Positions 1 to 9,479 of a DNA stretch of 64,000 bases are shown here, piece by piece. How positions within the stretch are numbered: position 1 is the stretch's first letter; each line of letters opens with the position of its first letter. Below the pieces are notes generated by a model. The model saw only the letters and a program-made list of their open reading frames with translations, had not been told where the DNA came from and ran no database searches. A program made the position numbers and the translations under genes. The stretch is from Neomegalonema sp. (GTDB lineage: Bacteria > Pseudomonadota > Alphaproteobacteria > Rhodobacterales > Rhodobacteraceae): contig NZ_JAQTXI010000007.1 in NCBI RefSeq assembly GCF_028688855.1, positions 1 to 64,000 of the forward strand, given 5' to 3'.

Positions 1-1
1 G

Positions 2-1108
2 GAGGAGGGCGCGACCCCCGCCCTGACGCCCGACCGCAGCCGCATTCCGATCCTGCCCGCCCGCGACGGCGCAGGCCGCATGCTCGCCTCCTGGGAGGGC
101 CTGCCGGAAGCCTCATACGCCTCTCTGATCACCGGGATCGGCTTGAAGAAGATCGCCGTGACGGGGCTCGGCGCGCTGGAGGGCGGCGGCTCGGCGGGGG
201 ATTGGTGGACCTGGCCCAAGGAGACCCGCGAAGGCGCCCGCCGCGCCCGCACGATCTTCCTCAGCCGCTGCGAAGACGTGACGTTCTCGGGCGTCACAGT
301 GCGGGATTCGCCCTCCTGGACGGTGCATCCCTTGCTCTGTCGCCGGGTTTCGGCCTTCGGCCTGCGCATTGAGAATCCGCCCGACAGCCCCAACACCGAC
401 GGCTTCGATCCCGAGATGTGCGCAGAGGTTCTGCTCGAAGGGCTGCATGTTTCGGTGGGCGACGATTGCGTGGCGGTGAAGGCGGGCAAGCGCGGGCCTC
501 AGGGCGAGTCGGATCATCTGGCGCCCTGTTCGGGCTTGCGGATTCGTCATTGCCTGCTGGAGCGCGGACATGGCGGCGTGGTCATGGGCTCGGAGATGTC
601 GGGCGGGGTGCGGGACGTCGGGATCGAGGATTGCGACTTCCTCGGCACGGATCGCGGCCTGAGGATCAAGACGCGCCGGGGCCGGGGCGGATCGGTCTCG
701 GATTTGCGCCTGAGCCGCTCGGTCATGCGCCGGGTGGAGACCGGAATTTCGGTCAACAGCTTCTATTTCTGCGACCCGGACGGGACTTCGGATCTCGTGC
801 AGTCCCGCGAGCCCCGTCCCGTGGACGACCTGACCCCCGCCATCTCCGGCCTCCGCATCGAGGATCTGCGCGTCGAGGAGGCGCGCATTGCGGCGGGCGC
901 CTTCTTCGGCCTGCCGGAATCGCCTCTGCGCGGCGTGGAGATCCGCCGCCTGAGTCTGAGCCATGACGCCAGCCTGACGGGCGACGTGCCCGACATGGCG
1001 CTGCATCTGCCGAAGCTGCATCACGCGGGCCTCGTGGCCCAGTTCGCCGACCTCACGCTGGAAGAGACGGAAGTCCCCCTATCCATCCTCGGAGAATCCT
1101 CATGCTGA
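2..1108 (+). CDS. GH28 polygalacturonase, 5' end outside window
   Basis: Glycoside hydrolase family 28 (right-handed beta-helix) enzyme that cleaves alpha-1,4 galacturonosyl or rhamnogalacturonan linkages. The frame is open from the first full codon of the window, so the N-terminus and any signal peptide lie upstream; 368 residues are visible. All four GH28 signature blocks are present: NTDGFD, then GDDC with the catalytic aspartates, GHGG, and RIKTRRGRGG. The stop overlaps the start of the downstream GH105 gene by 7 bp, which implies translational coupling. GH28 with GH105 and GH4 neighbours points to depolymerisation of pectin oligosaccharides. Homogalacturonan versus rhamnogalacturonan specificity cannot be read from sequence; the surrounding rhamnose genes favour the latter. 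Confidence 0.9.
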   Translation, partial: EEGATPALTPDRSRIPILPARDGAGRMLASWEGLPEASYASLITGIGLKKIAVTGLGALEGGGSAGDWWTWPKETREGARRARTIFLSRCEDVTFSGVTVRDSPSWTVHPLLCRRVSAFGLRIENPPDSPNTDGFDPEMCAEVLLEGLHVSVGDDCVAVKAGKRGPQGESDHLAPCSGLRIRHCLLERGHGGVVMGSEMSGGVRDVGIEDCDFLGTDRGLRIKTRRGRGGSVSDLRLSRSVMRRVETGISVNSFYFCDPDGTSDLVQSREPRPVDDLTPAISGLRIEDLRVEEARIAAGAFFGLPESPLRGVEIRRLSLSHDASLTGDVPDMALHLPKLHHAGLVAQFADLTLEETEVPLSILGESSC

Positions 1109-2199
1109 CCGCCTGGTTCGACGCCTACGCCCGTGACTACCAGCCCTACAAGGGCGGTCCCTGGTGCTATGAGGACGGCTGCGTCTATCGCGGCCTCGGG
1201 CTGCTGCACGAGGCGACCGGAGATCCCCGCTGGCTGGAGCATCTGCGCCGTCTGATCGCGCCCCAGATCACGCCGGAGGGCGGACTGAAGGGCTACGAGA
1301 TCCTGGAGTTCAACATCGACAACATCCTGTCGGGCCGGGCTCTGTTTCATCTGCGGCGCGCGACGGGCGATGAGGCCTGGCTCAGGCCGACGCATCTGCT
1401 CGGGAGCCAGTTGCGCGCCCATCCGCGCACGCGCTCGGGAGTCTACTGGCACAAGCTGCGCTATCCGGCGCAAGTCTGGCTGGACGGGCTCTACATGGGT
1501 CTGCCTTTCCAGATCGAATGGGCTCAGGCGACGGGCGACGAGGCCGCGGTCGCGGACGCTCTGCGCCAGATGGAGACCGCCCTTCGTCTGACCTGGCGCG
1601 CCGAGACCCGTCTTTACGTCCATGGCGTGGACGAAGGGCGTCTGCAAGCCTGGGCCGATCCGGTCACGGGGCAGTCTCCGGCGCATTGGGCGCGGGCGCT
1701 CGGCTGGCTGGCCATGGCGCTCGTCGACGTGCTGGCGCTGGTCGGGCCCGAAGCCGCGCCGCAGATCGCGGAGCCCACGCGGCGCCTCATGGCGCGGCTG
1801 CTCGAACTGGCGCGGCCTTCGGGGCTCTGGCTGCAGGTGATCGACCTCCCCGAGCTGCCGGGGAATTACGAGGAGAGTTCGGCTTCGGCCATGCTGGCCT
1901 ATGCGTTGTATCGCGCGGCGGATCTGGGCCTCGCGGGGCCGGAGGCCGTCGCGGCGGCGCAAAAGGCCATGGCGGCTCTGGAGCGCGGCGCCCTGCGGCC
2001 CAAACCGGGCGGCGGGCTGGAGTTCGCGGGCGTCTGCCATGTGGCGGGCCTCGGCGGCTTCGGCGGCGCCTGGCGCAACGGAACTCCCGGCTATTACCTC
2101 ACCGAGCAGGTGGTGGCCGACGACGCCAAAGGCGTCGGGCCGCTGATGATGGCCGCCGCCGAAGGGCTCAGACGGGCGAAGCGCGCGGCGGCGGAGTGA
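1102..2199 (+). CDS. GH105 unsaturated rhamnogalacturonyl hydrolase (first copy)
   Basis: A 365-residue protein of the GH88/GH105 (alpha/alpha)6-barrel group, related to YteR/YesR. These enzymes hydrate the C4=C5 double bond of lyase-generated unsaturated galacturonyl oligosaccharides and release the terminal sugar. Family features are VWLDGLYMGLPF, carrying the region of the catalytic aspartate, and the C-terminal NGTPGYYLTEQ stretch. There is no signal peptide, so it probably acts in the cytoplasm on imported oligosaccharides. The ATG lies inside the end of the GH28 gene (ATGCTGA overlap). It ends tail to tail with rhaK with one base between the stop codons, so the two opposing transcripts leave no room for a separate terminator. 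Confidence 0.88.
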   Translation: MLTAWFDAYARDYQPYKGGPWCYEDGCVYRGLGLLHEATGDPRWLEHLRRLIAPQITPEGGLKGYEILEFNIDNILSGRALFHLRRATGDEAWLRPTHLLGSQLRAHPRTRSGVYWHKLRYPAQVWLDGLYMGLPFQIEWAQATGDEAAVADALRQMETALRLTWRAETRLYVHGVDEGRLQAWADPVTGQSPAHWARALGWLAMALVDVLALVGPEAAPQIAEPTRRLMARLLELARPSGLWLQVIDLPELPGNYEESSASAMLAYALYRAADLGLAGPEAVAAAQKAMAALERGALRPKPGGGLEFAGVCHVAGLGGFGGAWRNGTPGYYLTEQVVADDAKGVGPLMMAAAEGLRRAKRAAAE

Positions 2200-2200
2200 G

Positions 2201-3559
2201 TCAGGCGTCGCGCAGCGCCTCGCGCCAGAGGGCGGCGTAGGCGGCGAGAGCCGGAGCGGGCGGCGCGGTTTCTCTCGGCGGCGGAGCGGGGCGCGCGCCG
2301 GACTCCGCCAGCAGAGCCGCGCCGAGGGCGGTGCCCGTCGCGCCTTCCGAGGCTTCGACGGGGCGTCCGGAGGCGGCGGCCAGCATCGCGCGATATTCGG
2401 CGTTGCGGGCGAAAGGCCCCTCCACGAGGATGGGGCCGCGCGCGCCGATCATCGCGAGGCATTCGGCGGTCATGAGCGCCAGATAATAGGCGAGCCCCGC
2501 CGCCTCCTGAGCTTCGTCGGCGGGCGTAAAGCTCCAGCGGGCCTTGCGCCCCCGGAAAGGGCCGGAAGAGGGCTCCACCGCCGGAAGCAGCATGACTCCT
2601 CGCGCGAGCACCGCCGCCGCGGCTTCGGGCGTCGCGGCGAGGTCGCGGCCCTTGCGGATCAGCTCATGTTCCCGTCCGCCCATGAAGCGCGCCGAGGGCG
2701 TGGGGGCGCCATGGGCGTCGACGTTGATCAGGGCGTCGCGTCGGGGATCGAGGGCTTTCGGCTCCGCGCCGACGGCCATGCAGACGATCCATGTTCCCGT
2801 CGAGACCACCGAGAAAGGCCCCTCCCGCGCGGCGAGATGCGGATAGAGCGAGGCGTTGCTGTCATGCAGCCCGCAGAAGACGGGAGTCTCAGGGCGCAGG
2901 CCCGTCCGCGCCGCGACCTCCGGCAGGATCGGCCCGAGGATCTCCGTCGCGCGCCGCAGGGGCGGCATGAGCTTCCGCCAGCCCATGCGCGCCACGAGGG
3001 AGGAGAAATCCCCCGCATGCGGATTCCAGAGATCCGTATGGCAGCCGAGCGAGGTGGCCTCCACCGAGGGAACGCCGCTCAGGCGCATCATCCAGTATTG
3101 CGGATAGGTGAGGAGATGGACGGCGCGGGCGAAATCCTCGGGGAAGGCGCGGGCTTGCCAGTCAAGCTGCGCCCCGAGATTCAGGCCCATGGCCAGCCTC
3201 GGAGAGCCTGTTTCGGCGAAATCGGGGCGGAGGGCGTCGTAATCGCCCGGATCGAACTCATGTTCGTAATCGAGGATGGGAAGGACCAGATCTCCCGCCG
3301 CATCGACGAGGGCGCCCGTCGCGCCATGGGCCGCGATGGAGAGCGCGTCGATCTCATGCGCCGCCGCCAGATCCTTCAGCGAATCGAGGATGAAGGCCCA
3401 ATGCTCCGCCGTGGGGTGATGCGGATAGGGCCCCGAGCGCGCGACGAGATTGGGCCGTCGCCGCAGGTCGATTTCGGCGCGGCGCTCCAGATCGACCAGC
3501 GCGAGCTTCACGTTGGTCTTGCCGAAATCCAGCACGGCGATCTTGCGGAGGGGCCTCAT
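2201..3559 (-). CDS. rhaK: Rhamnulose kinase RhaK (FGGY family)
   Basis: A 452-residue FGGY-type sugar kinase, last gene of the minus-strand rhamnose operon. The N-terminal phosphate loop reads [16 protein letters not shown]; a second ATPase-fold block is around CGLHDSN and VVSTGTWIV. The frame is open further upstream, but the ATG at 3559 overlaps the rhaM stop as ATGA and begins [13 protein letters not shown], so it is the better start. In Rhizobium leguminosarum the equivalent kinase sits at the end of the same operon and is also needed for ABC-mediated rhamnose uptake. Its product, rhamnulose-1-phosphate, is the substrate of RhaD. Confidence 0.92.
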   Translation of the reverse strand: MRPLRKIAVLDFGKTNVKLALVDLERRAEIDLRRRPNLVARSGPYPHHPTAEHWAFILDSLKDLAAAHEIDALSIAAHGATGALVDAAGDLVLPILDYEHEFDPGDYDALRPDFAETGSPRLAMGLNLGAQLDWQARAFPEDFARAVHLLTYPQYWMMRLSGVPSVEATSLGCHTDLWNPHAGDFSSLVARMGWRKLMPPLRRATEILGPILPEVAARTGLRPETPVFCGLHDSNASLYPHLAAREGPFSVVSTGTWIVCMAVGAEPKALDPRRDALINVDAHGAPTPSARFMGGREHELIRKGRDLAATPEAAAAVLARGVMLLPAVEPSSGPFRGRKARWSFTPADEAQEAAGLAYYLALMTAECLAMIGARGPILVEGPFARNAEYRAMLAAASGRPVEASEGATGTALGAALLAESGARPAPPPRETAPPAPALAAYAALWREALRDA

Positions 3560-3873
3560 GGCAGATGGAACACCGTCTCGAGCGGAACGGAGACCGGGGA
3601 TTGATCGGGGTTGGTCTCCATGAGATCGGCCATGAAGGCCCACCAGCGCTTCATGACCGGATGTCCCGGCAAAGCCTCCATGGCGTGATCCGCCCGCCGC
3701 CAGAGGACGCCGAAGAGCGTCCCCGTCTCGCGGTCGAGGTGGATGGAGTAATCCTGAACTCCCGCCTCATGGAGGAGATCCGCCAGCTCCGGCCAGATCT
3801 CGTCATGGCGGCGGCGATATTCGGCCTCGAAGCCGGGCTTGAGGCGCATCCTGAAGGCGTGTTTCTCCATCAT
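3556..3873 (-). CDS. rhaM: L-rhamnose mutarotase RhaM (RhaU)
   Basis: A 105-residue protein of the L-rhamnose mutarotase family, interconverting alpha and beta anomers of L-rhamnose. Family residues are clear: [11 protein letters not shown] near the N-terminus (with the active-site His), YSIHLD in the middle, and [12 protein letters not shown] near the C-terminus. Length matches the E. coli enzyme (104 aa). In rhizobial literature the gene in this operon position is called rhaU. It overlaps rhaQ by 4 bp upstream and rhaK by 4 bp downstream, so rhaQ-rhaM-rhaK are translationally coupled. The first of two tandem ATGs is chosen because it gives the ATGA overlap with the rhaQ stop. Confidence 0.95.
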   Translation of the reverse strand: MMEKHAFRMRLKPGFEAEYRRRHDEIWPELADLLHEAGVQDYSIHLDRETGTLFGVLWRRADHAMEALPGHPVMKRWWAFMADLMETNPDQSPVSVPLETVFHLP

Positions 3874-4859
3874 CGCCGCATCCTCTCCAGAAGCCTGGGA
3901 AGCGCGATCACCGAGATCAGCAGGATTCCCACGAAAATCGACATCACCACGCCGGGCACGTTCAGCAATCCGAGTCCGAAGGTGATCAGACCCATGATCA
4001 GCGCCGCCAGCATCACCCCGAGGATCGTGCCGGAGCCGCCGGTGATCGCCACCCCGCCCAGAACCACCATGGTGATCACCTCAAGCTCCATGCCCATGCC
4101 GATGGAGGGCCGCGTGGAGCCGAGCCGCGAAGTCAGGCAGACCGAGGCGATCCCGGCCATGAGTCCGGTCAGCATGAACAGCGTCATGCGGATGCGGCGC
4201 ACCCTCACGCCGGAGAAGGCGGCGGCGGTCGCGTTGTTGCCGATGGCGTAAATGCGGCGGCCGAAGTTCGTCCCATGAAGCAAGACGCCGTAGACCACGG
4301 CCAGAACCGCCAGAAGCGCCAGCTCGAAGGTGATCGCGCCCCAGACGTAGCCCTGGCCGAACCAGGCGAAGGAGGCCGGATAGCCGCCATAGGCCCCATC
4401 TCCGAGGATGATGTAGGCGATTCCGCGAAAGAGGCTCATCGTGCCGATGGTCGCCACGATGGAGGGCAGCCCCAGGCCCGCCACGAGGAAGCCGTTGAAG
4501 GCGCCGCAGGCCAGCCCCACGCCCGCGCCGATCAGCACGAGCCCCGTGGTCTCGACGCCCATCTGGCGGGCGGCGCCCATGGCCACCGAGGCCAGAGCGA
4601 TGATCGCGCCCACGGAGAGGTCGATTTCGCCCGCGATGATGAGCAGGGCCATGGCCAGAGCGATCATCGCCTTTTCGGTGAAGTTGAAGGTGGCGTCCGA
4701 GAGATTCCACGGATCGAGGAAATAAGGCGAGGCCAGAGCGTTGAAGGTGAAGATCGCCGCGGCCACCGCGAGGAGCAGCGTCTCCCAGCTTTTCAGGCGG
4801 CGCAGGAAAGAGCCGTTGAGGCGATCAGGGATATGGCGAGGGGTCGGAGCCATGGTCAT
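3870..4859 (-). CDS. rhaQ: Rhamnose ABC transporter permease RhaQ
   Basis: A 329-residue inner-membrane permease of the carbohydrate uptake transporter-2 (RbsC-like) family. Multiple hydrophobic segments are visible, with the family motif [13 protein letters not shown] about one quarter of the way in, and the conserved stretch [16 protein letters not shown] after the cytoplasmic EAA-like loop. A longer open frame extends upstream, but it is antisense-like Arg-rich sequence inside rhaP. The ATG at 4859 overlaps the rhaP stop by 4 bp and gives the normal family length. It pairs with RhaP to form the channel for L-rhamnose. Confidence 0.93.
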   Translation of the reverse strand: MTMAPTPRHIPDRLNGSFLRRLKSWETLLLAVAAAIFTFNALASPYFLDPWNLSDATFNFTEKAMIALAMALLIIAGEIDLSVGAIIALASVAMGAARQMGVETTGLVLIGAGVGLACGAFNGFLVAGLGLPSIVATIGTMSLFRGIAYIILGDGAYGGYPASFAWFGQGYVWGAITFELALLAVLAVVYGVLLHGTNFGRRIYAIGNNATAAAFSGVRVRRIRMTLFMLTGLMAGIASVCLTSRLGSTRPSIGMGMELEVITMVVLGGVAITGGSGTILGVMLAALIMGLITFGLGLLNVPGVVMSIFVGILLISVIALPRLLERMRR

Positions 4860-5866
4860 GACGCGGCTCCCGAAGACTGGATGACGGGGGCGGCGGATTG
4901 CGCCGATTTCAGGATGATCCGGCCCTTGCGGCGTTCGGCGCGGGCGTTGAAAGCGACGGCCAGCAGGATCGCCGCGCCGGAGATGGCCATTTGCCAGAAA
5001 GGCGAGATCCCGGCGACTGGAAGAGCGTTCTTGATCGCGCCGAGGAAGAAGGCGCCGAGCAGCGCCCCGGCCACGGTCCCCATGCCTCCGGCGATGGAGA
5101 TTCCGCCGATCACGCAGGCGGCGATCACGTCGAGCTCGAAGCCCTGCGCGACCTCGGTGTAGGCCACGGCGTAGCGGCTCACCCAGAGATAGCCGCAGAG
5201 TCCCGCCAGGCCGCCGTTGATCGTGAAGGCCCAGAAGCGCGTGCGTCCGACCGAAATCCCCGTATAGACGGCGGCGTGTTCGTCTCCGCCCACGGCGTGG
5301 AAGGCCCGTCCGAGCGCCGTCCGCCCGATGAGCAGGACGAAGACCGCGATCGCCGCGATCGCGATCCATGAGAGGACCGGCAGGCCCAGGACCACCTCGC
5401 GCGGAAAGGCCTTGAAGGCGGGGCTCATCTGATGGGCGTTGACCCAGGCCCCGCCCGACAACAGGAAGATCGAGCCGCGATAGATGGTCATCGTCCCCAG
5501 AGTGACGACGATGGAGGGCAAGGCCAGCTTCCAGACGAGAATCCCGTTGAAGGCCCCGAGCGCCATGCCCATCCCCGCCGCGAAGAGCAGCAGGAGGCCC
5601 ACCGGAATCCCCGGCAGGGCGGCGTTGAGCATGGCGGTCGCCATGCCCGTCAGGGCGAGGTTGGCCGCCACGGAGAGATCCACGCAGCGCGTCAGGATCA
5701 CCGCCATCTGTCCGAGCGCCAGAATGATCAGAATGGCGCTGTCGTGGAAGATCGCCGCGAGATTGGCGGGGCTCCCGAAGCTCGGGAAGCGCGCGCGGAC
5801 CAGCAGGATCAGCAGCAGGATCGCCAGAAACAGCAGGAACTCCCGGCGTTTGAGAAGGGCGCTCAT
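4856..5866 (-). CDS. rhaP: Rhamnose ABC transporter permease RhaP
   Basis: A 336-residue CUT2-family permease, partner of RhaQ. Hydrophobic segments run through the protein; the motif VILTRCVDLSVAANLALTG corresponds to the GxDLSVG region of RbsC-type permeases, and FHAVGGDEHAAVYTGI to the conserved loop before the C-terminal helices. The start at 5866 overlaps the rhaT stop (ATGA) and the stop overlaps the rhaQ start, so the three transporter genes form one coupled unit. The C-terminal 20 residues are polar and variable. Confidence 0.93.
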   Translation of the reverse strand: MSALLKRREFLLFLAILLLILLVRARFPSFGSPANLAAIFHDSAILIILALGQMAVILTRCVDLSVAANLALTGMATAMLNAALPGIPVGLLLLFAAGMGMALGAFNGILVWKLALPSIVVTLGTMTIYRGSIFLLSGGAWVNAHQMSPAFKAFPREVVLGLPVLSWIAIAAIAVFVLLIGRTALGRAFHAVGGDEHAAVYTGISVGRTRFWAFTINGGLAGLCGYLWVSRYAVAYTEVAQGFELDVIAACVIGGISIAGGMGTVAGALLGAFFLGAIKNALPVAGISPFWQMAISGAAILLAVAFNARAERRKGRIILKSAQSAAPVIQSSGAAS

Positions 5867-7422
5867 GAGGCCCCTCCTGCGCCGATTCCGGCTGCGGCGC
5901 GCACGAGGATCTCCGGCGTCAGGCCCGCGCGGGGATATTCCCCGACCATCCTTCCCTCGCGCATGACGATCACCCGATCCGACATCCCGAGGATCTCCGG
6001 GATCTCCGAAGAGACCATGATCACCGCCAGCCCCTCGGCGGCGAGTTCGGCCATGAATTCATGCACCGCCGCCTTGGACCCGACGTCCACGCCTTTGGTG
6101 GGCTCGTCGAGGATGATGATCTTCGGTTGCGTGGCGAGCCATTTCCCGATCACCACCTTCTGCTGATTGCCGCCCGACAGCAGTCCGAGCGGCTGATCGA
6201 GGCTGGCGGCGCGCAGATCCAGCCTTTCGGCGTAATGGCGCGTGAGGGCGAATTCCTCGGCCTTGCGCAGGAGGCCCGCCCGCGAGATCCGCCCAAGCGA
6301 GGGCAGGGTGAGGTTCTGGAAGATGGGCAGAGCCCGCACGGCGCCTTGCAGGCCGCGATCCTCGGGGGCGTAGACCAGCCCGGCTTCGACGGCTTCGGCG
6401 GGCGAACGCGGACTGCGCTCCTCGCCCGCGATGCGGCAGATCCCCGCCGAAGGCCGCGAGATTCCGAACAGCGCCTGCATCAGCTCGGAGCGCCCCGCCC
6501 CGACCAGCCCGTAAAATCCGAGGATCTCGCCGCGCCGCAGAGTGAAGCTCACATCCGCGAACTCCGTCGGATGGGAATAGCCGGAGACGCTGAGGATCTC
6601 CTCGCCGATCTGCGGAGTCCGGACGGGAAAGATGCTGTCCATGGCGCGGCCCACCATCATCTCCACGAGGCGGCGCTCGTCGATCTCGGACATCAGCCCC
6701 GCCCCGACCATGCCGCCGTCGCGGAAGACGGCGTAGCGGTCGGCGATGCGGAAGATCTCGTCGAACTTGTGGCTGATGAAGAGGATGGCCTTGCCCTGAG
6801 CCTTCAGCCGCTCGACCAGCTCGTAAAGCTCGCCGATCTCCTTGTGCGAGAGGGCGGCGGTGGGCTCGTCCATGATGACCACGCGGGCCTCCACCGAGAG
6901 CGCCCGGGCGATGGCGACCAGATGCTTGCTGGCGATGCCGAGATCCTTCAGCGGAGCGTCGGGATCGAGATCGGCGCCGATCCGCGCGAGGATCTCCCGC
7001 GCCTCGCGGCGCATGCGCGGCCAGTCGATGAGGCCGAAGCGGTTGAGCGGCGCATGGCCGAGGAAGATGTTCTCCGCCACGCTCAATTCGTCGAAGAGCA
7101 CGGTCTCCTGATGGATCGCCGTGACGCCTTCGGCCGCCGCCGCCGCCGCTGTGGGAAAACGCGCCACGCGGCCCCCGACGCGGATTTCGCCTTCATCGGG
7201 CTGATGTACGCCGGTCAGCAGCTTCACCAGAGTGGATTTTCCGGCGCCGTTCTCGCCGATCAACGCCGTGACCTGGCCGGGATAGAGATCAAGCTCGACG
7301 CCCTGAAGCGCCTTCACGCCGGGGAAGCTCTTCACGATTCCGCGCAGGCTCAGCACGGGCCCGGCGGAGACGGAGAAAGGCGCGTCGGCCGCAGAAGCGG
7401 CGACGAGAGGCTCGGCGGCCAT
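5863..7422 (-). CDS. rhaT: Rhamnose ABC transporter ATP-binding protein RhaT
   Basis: A 519-residue tandem ATPase (RbsA type). The N-terminal nucleotide-binding domain has Walker A GENGAGKST, a degenerate signature region (LGIASKHLVAIARAL) and Walker B VVIMDEPTAAL. The C-terminal domain has an altered P-loop region (GLVGAGRSE), signature LSGGNQQKV and Walker B IIILDEPTKGVDVG. One standard and one divergent site is the normal arrangement in this family. The start at 7422 is preceded by AGGAGG seven bases upstream; the open frame further upstream is the rhaS-rhaT spacer and is not coding. It energises uptake through RhaPQ. Confidence 0.94.
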   Translation of the reverse strand: MAAEPLVAASAADAPFSVSAGPVLSLRGIVKSFPGVKALQGVELDLYPGQVTALIGENGAGKSTLVKLLTGVHQPDEGEIRVGGRVARFPTAAAAAAEGVTAIHQETVLFDELSVAENIFLGHAPLNRFGLIDWPRMRREAREILARIGADLDPDAPLKDLGIASKHLVAIARALSVEARVVIMDEPTAALSHKEIGELYELVERLKAQGKAILFISHKFDEIFRIADRYAVFRDGGMVGAGLMSEIDERRLVEMMVGRAMDSIFPVRTPQIGEEILSVSGYSHPTEFADVSFTLRRGEILGFYGLVGAGRSELMQALFGISRPSAGICRIAGEERSPRSPAEAVEAGLVYAPEDRGLQGAVRALPIFQNLTLPSLGRISRAGLLRKAEEFALTRHYAERLDLRAASLDQPLGLLSGGNQQKVVIGKWLATQPKIIILDEPTKGVDVGSKAAVHEFMAELAAEGLAVIMVSSEIPEILGMSDRVIVMREGRMVGEYPRAGLTPEILVRAAAGIGAGGAS

Positions 7423-7450
7423 GGAGTCCTCCTGAACGAAGGATGCGGGG

Positions 7451-7479
7451 AAAAGGCCCGCCGGAGGGCTCCGGCGGGC
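7451..7479 (-). terminator. GC-rich hairpin plus T4 between rhaS and rhaT
   Basis: Positions 7456-7466 (GCCCGCCGGAG) are perfectly complementary to 7469-7479. On the minus strand the hairpin is followed by CCTTTT (7454-7451 are A on the plus strand). It lies between the solute-binding-protein gene and the ATPase gene of one operon, the classic place for a partial terminator that also protects the upstream mRNA 3' end. I infer that it raises RhaS over RhaTPQ. Confidence 0.72.
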
Positions 7480-7501
7480 GGGAGTCGTCGTCAGGAAGGG
7501 G

Positions 7502-8494
7502 TCAGAAGACGGTCTTGAACTCTTCGATGTTCGAGGCGTCGTATTTGAAGGGCGTGGACATGGCCGCTTCATTGGCGTCGTCCAGCGTGACGCTTCCCAT
7601 GCGCCCGATGGAGATCACCGCGCCGGGCTTGGCCTCGGCCTTGTCGGTGGCCAGCTCATAGGCCAGATAGGCCGCCGAATAGCCGAGATCCACCGGATTC
7701 CAGATCGCGAAGGATTTCGAGGCCCCGCTCTCGACGGCGCCCGCCATCTCGGAGGGCAGCCCCAGCCCGGTGACGTTCACCTTGCCGATCTTGCCCGCGT
7801 CGGCCACGGCCTGAGCCGCCGCCACGATCCCGACCGAGGTCGGCGCGATGATCGCGTCGAGGTCCGGGTAAGTCTGGAGCAGGCCCTGGGTCTCGCGATA
7901 GGACTTGTCCGCGAGATCGTCGCCGTAGACCGTCGCGACGAGCTTGATGTCGGGATATTGGTCCATGACCTTGTTCATCTCGGAGATCCAGATGTTCTGG
8001 TTCGTCGAGGTGGAGGTGGCCGACAGCACCGCGACTTCGCCGCCTTCGGGCAATTCGTCGGCGGCGAGCTTGATGATGGTCTGGCCGATCAGCTCGTTGG
8101 AGGAGGGCGCGAGATGCAACTCGCGGCCGTCCCTGGCGACGCCGGAATCCCAGGAGATCACCGTGATTCCGCGCTGCATGGCGCGCTTGAGCGCCGGAGC
8201 CACGGCGTCGGGGTCGTTGGCCGAGATGGCGATGGCGTTCACGCGCTGGGCGATGAGCGCGTTGATCACCTCGATCTGACCCTCAGCCGTGGTGGAGGTC
8301 GGGCCGGTGTAGATGATCTGGACGTTCCCCAGCTCTTTGGCGGCCTCTTCGGCGCCGCGGTTGGCGGCCTCGAAGAAGCCGTTGCCGAGCGATTTGGCGA
8401 CCAGAGCGATCCGCACCGGATCCTGCGCCCAGGCGGCTGAGCTCGTCAGGCTCGCGGCGAGGGCCGCGCCGATCATGAGTTTTTTGGCGAACAT
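7502..8494 (-). CDS. rhaS: Rhamnose-binding periplasmic protein RhaS
   Basis: A 330-residue substrate-binding protein of the LacI-like (ribose-binding, CUT2) class. It has a Sec signal peptide: MFAKK, a hydrophobic stretch, and a cleavage region AAWAQDP near residue 24. The mature domain starts IALVAKSLGNGFFEAANRGA and contains the typical SANDPDAVAPAL and WDSGV segments that line the sugar cleft. A strong ribosome-binding site (GGGAGGAAACAGGC before ATG) precedes it. It follows rhaR after 66 bp and is separated from rhaT by the hairpin at 7451-7479, so it is probably the most highly expressed cistron. Confidence 0.93.
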   Translation of the reverse strand: MFAKKLMIGAALAASLTSSAAWAQDPVRIALVAKSLGNGFFEAANRGAEEAAKELGNVQIIYTGPTSTTAEGQIEVINALIAQRVNAIAISANDPDAVAPALKRAMQRGITVISWDSGVARDGRELHLAPSSNELIGQTIIKLAADELPEGGEVAVLSATSTSTNQNIWISEMNKVMDQYPDIKLVATVYGDDLADKSYRETQGLLQTYPDLDAIIAPTSVGIVAAAQAVADAGKIGKVNVTGLGLPSEMAGAVESGASKSFAIWNPVDLGYSAAYLAYELATDKAEAKPGAVISIGRMGSVTLDDANEAAMSTPFKYDASNIEEFKTVF

Positions 8495-8560
8495 GCCTGT
8501 TTCCTCCCAGAAACATGATTCTGCTTCTCCGCCCGCCTGATTTTTCCGGCGCGCGTCTCG

Positions 8561-9382
8561 TCATCCTTCGGCGGCTTCGGCCTCCGGTTCCTCTCCCCTG
8601 GCCGAGCGCGCGACCGGCGCGACGATCAGCCGGACTCCGGCGTCGGCGAGCATCTGCGCATGACGATCCTCGATCCCGTCATCCGTGACGACGCTGTGGA
8701 TCCGCGTCAGCGGACAGAGGATCAGCGCCGAGCGCCGGGAGAATTTCGCGCTGTCCACCAGCAGGACCAGTTCGTCGGCCTGGCCGAGGAGCTTCTCCTC
8801 GGCGTGGATGATCAGCGGATCTTGCTCCATCACCCCGAGCGGCCCGATTCCCTGCGCGCCCATGAACATGCGGCGAGCGTAGAAATTGCGGATCACGTCG
8901 TTCTCGAAGGGCGAAAGCACGATGTTCTGTTCGCGGTAGATCGTCCCGCCGGGGAGCATCACGGTGTTCTTCGTGTGGTTCAGCAGATGCTCGGCGATGG
9001 GGAAGGAGTTGGTCAGGATCTGGAGCCGCCGCGTCGCGAGCGGATGGACCATCTGGAAGGTGGTGGTGCCCCCGTTGATGATGATCGTGTCGCCATCCTC
9101 GCAGAGATCCGCCGCCGCCTTGGCGATTGCGCGTTTCTGAGCGATGTTGATCGAAATATTCACCGAGAAGGGCCGTCCGTTCAGGGCGGTCACATGGGCC
9201 GGAGTCAGAGCCTCGGCCCCGCCGCGCACCCGACGGAGCTTCTTCTTCAGGTGAAGCTGGGCGATGTCGCGGCGAATGGTGGCCTCGGAGCTTTCGGTCA
9301 ACTCCACGAGCTCGGCCACCGAAGCGAAGGGCTTCGACTGGACGGCGGAGAGAATGACTCGATGGCGCTCGGTTTCGTGCAT
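8561..9382 (-). CDS. rhaR: DeoR-family rhamnose regulator RhaR
   Basis: A 273-residue DeoR-family repressor, first gene of the minus-strand operon. The N-terminal winged helix contains ELTESSEATIRRDIAQL, the recognition-helix pattern of DeoR proteins, followed by KKLRRVRGGAEAL. The C-terminal sugar-phosphate sensor (DeoRC) has the INGGTTTFQM and LPGGTIYREQN blocks. Its start has AAGGAG seven bases upstream. In Rhizobium leguminosarum the homologue represses both the divergent rhaDI unit and its own operon. The two sites at 9427-9445 and 9480-9498 are the obvious candidates for its operators here. Confidence 0.9.
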   Translation of the reverse strand: MHETERHRVILSAVQSKPFASVAELVELTESSEATIRRDIAQLHLKKKLRRVRGGAEALTPAHVTALNGRPFSVNISINIAQKRAIAKAAADLCEDGDTIIINGGTTTFQMVHPLATRRLQILTNSFPIAEHLLNHTKNTVMLPGGTIYREQNIVLSPFENDVIRNFYARRMFMGAQGIGPLGVMEQDPLIIHAEEKLLGQADELVLLVDSAKFSRRSALILCPLTRIHSVVTDDGIEDRHAQMLADAGVRLIVAPVARSARGEEPEAEAAEG

Positions 9383-9426
9383 GGGGCGACTCCTTGAGGA
9401 TCAGGATCGGGCGAGTTTCTGGCGTT

Positions 9427-9445
9427 GTCAATCAATTTCGATCAT
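9427..9445 (+). promoter_or_regulatory. Candidate RhaR operator, site 1
   Basis: The pattern GTCAATC-N5-CGATCAT lies 45 bp upstream of the rhaR start. The same 14 fixed bases occur on the opposite strand at 9480-9498. Both lie in an A+T-rich island between the divergent rhaR and rhaD genes. Assignment to RhaR is inferred from position and symmetry. Confidence 0.6.
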
Positions 9446-9479
9446 TTAATGTCTTTTCGCAGGTGCAATATGATTGATT

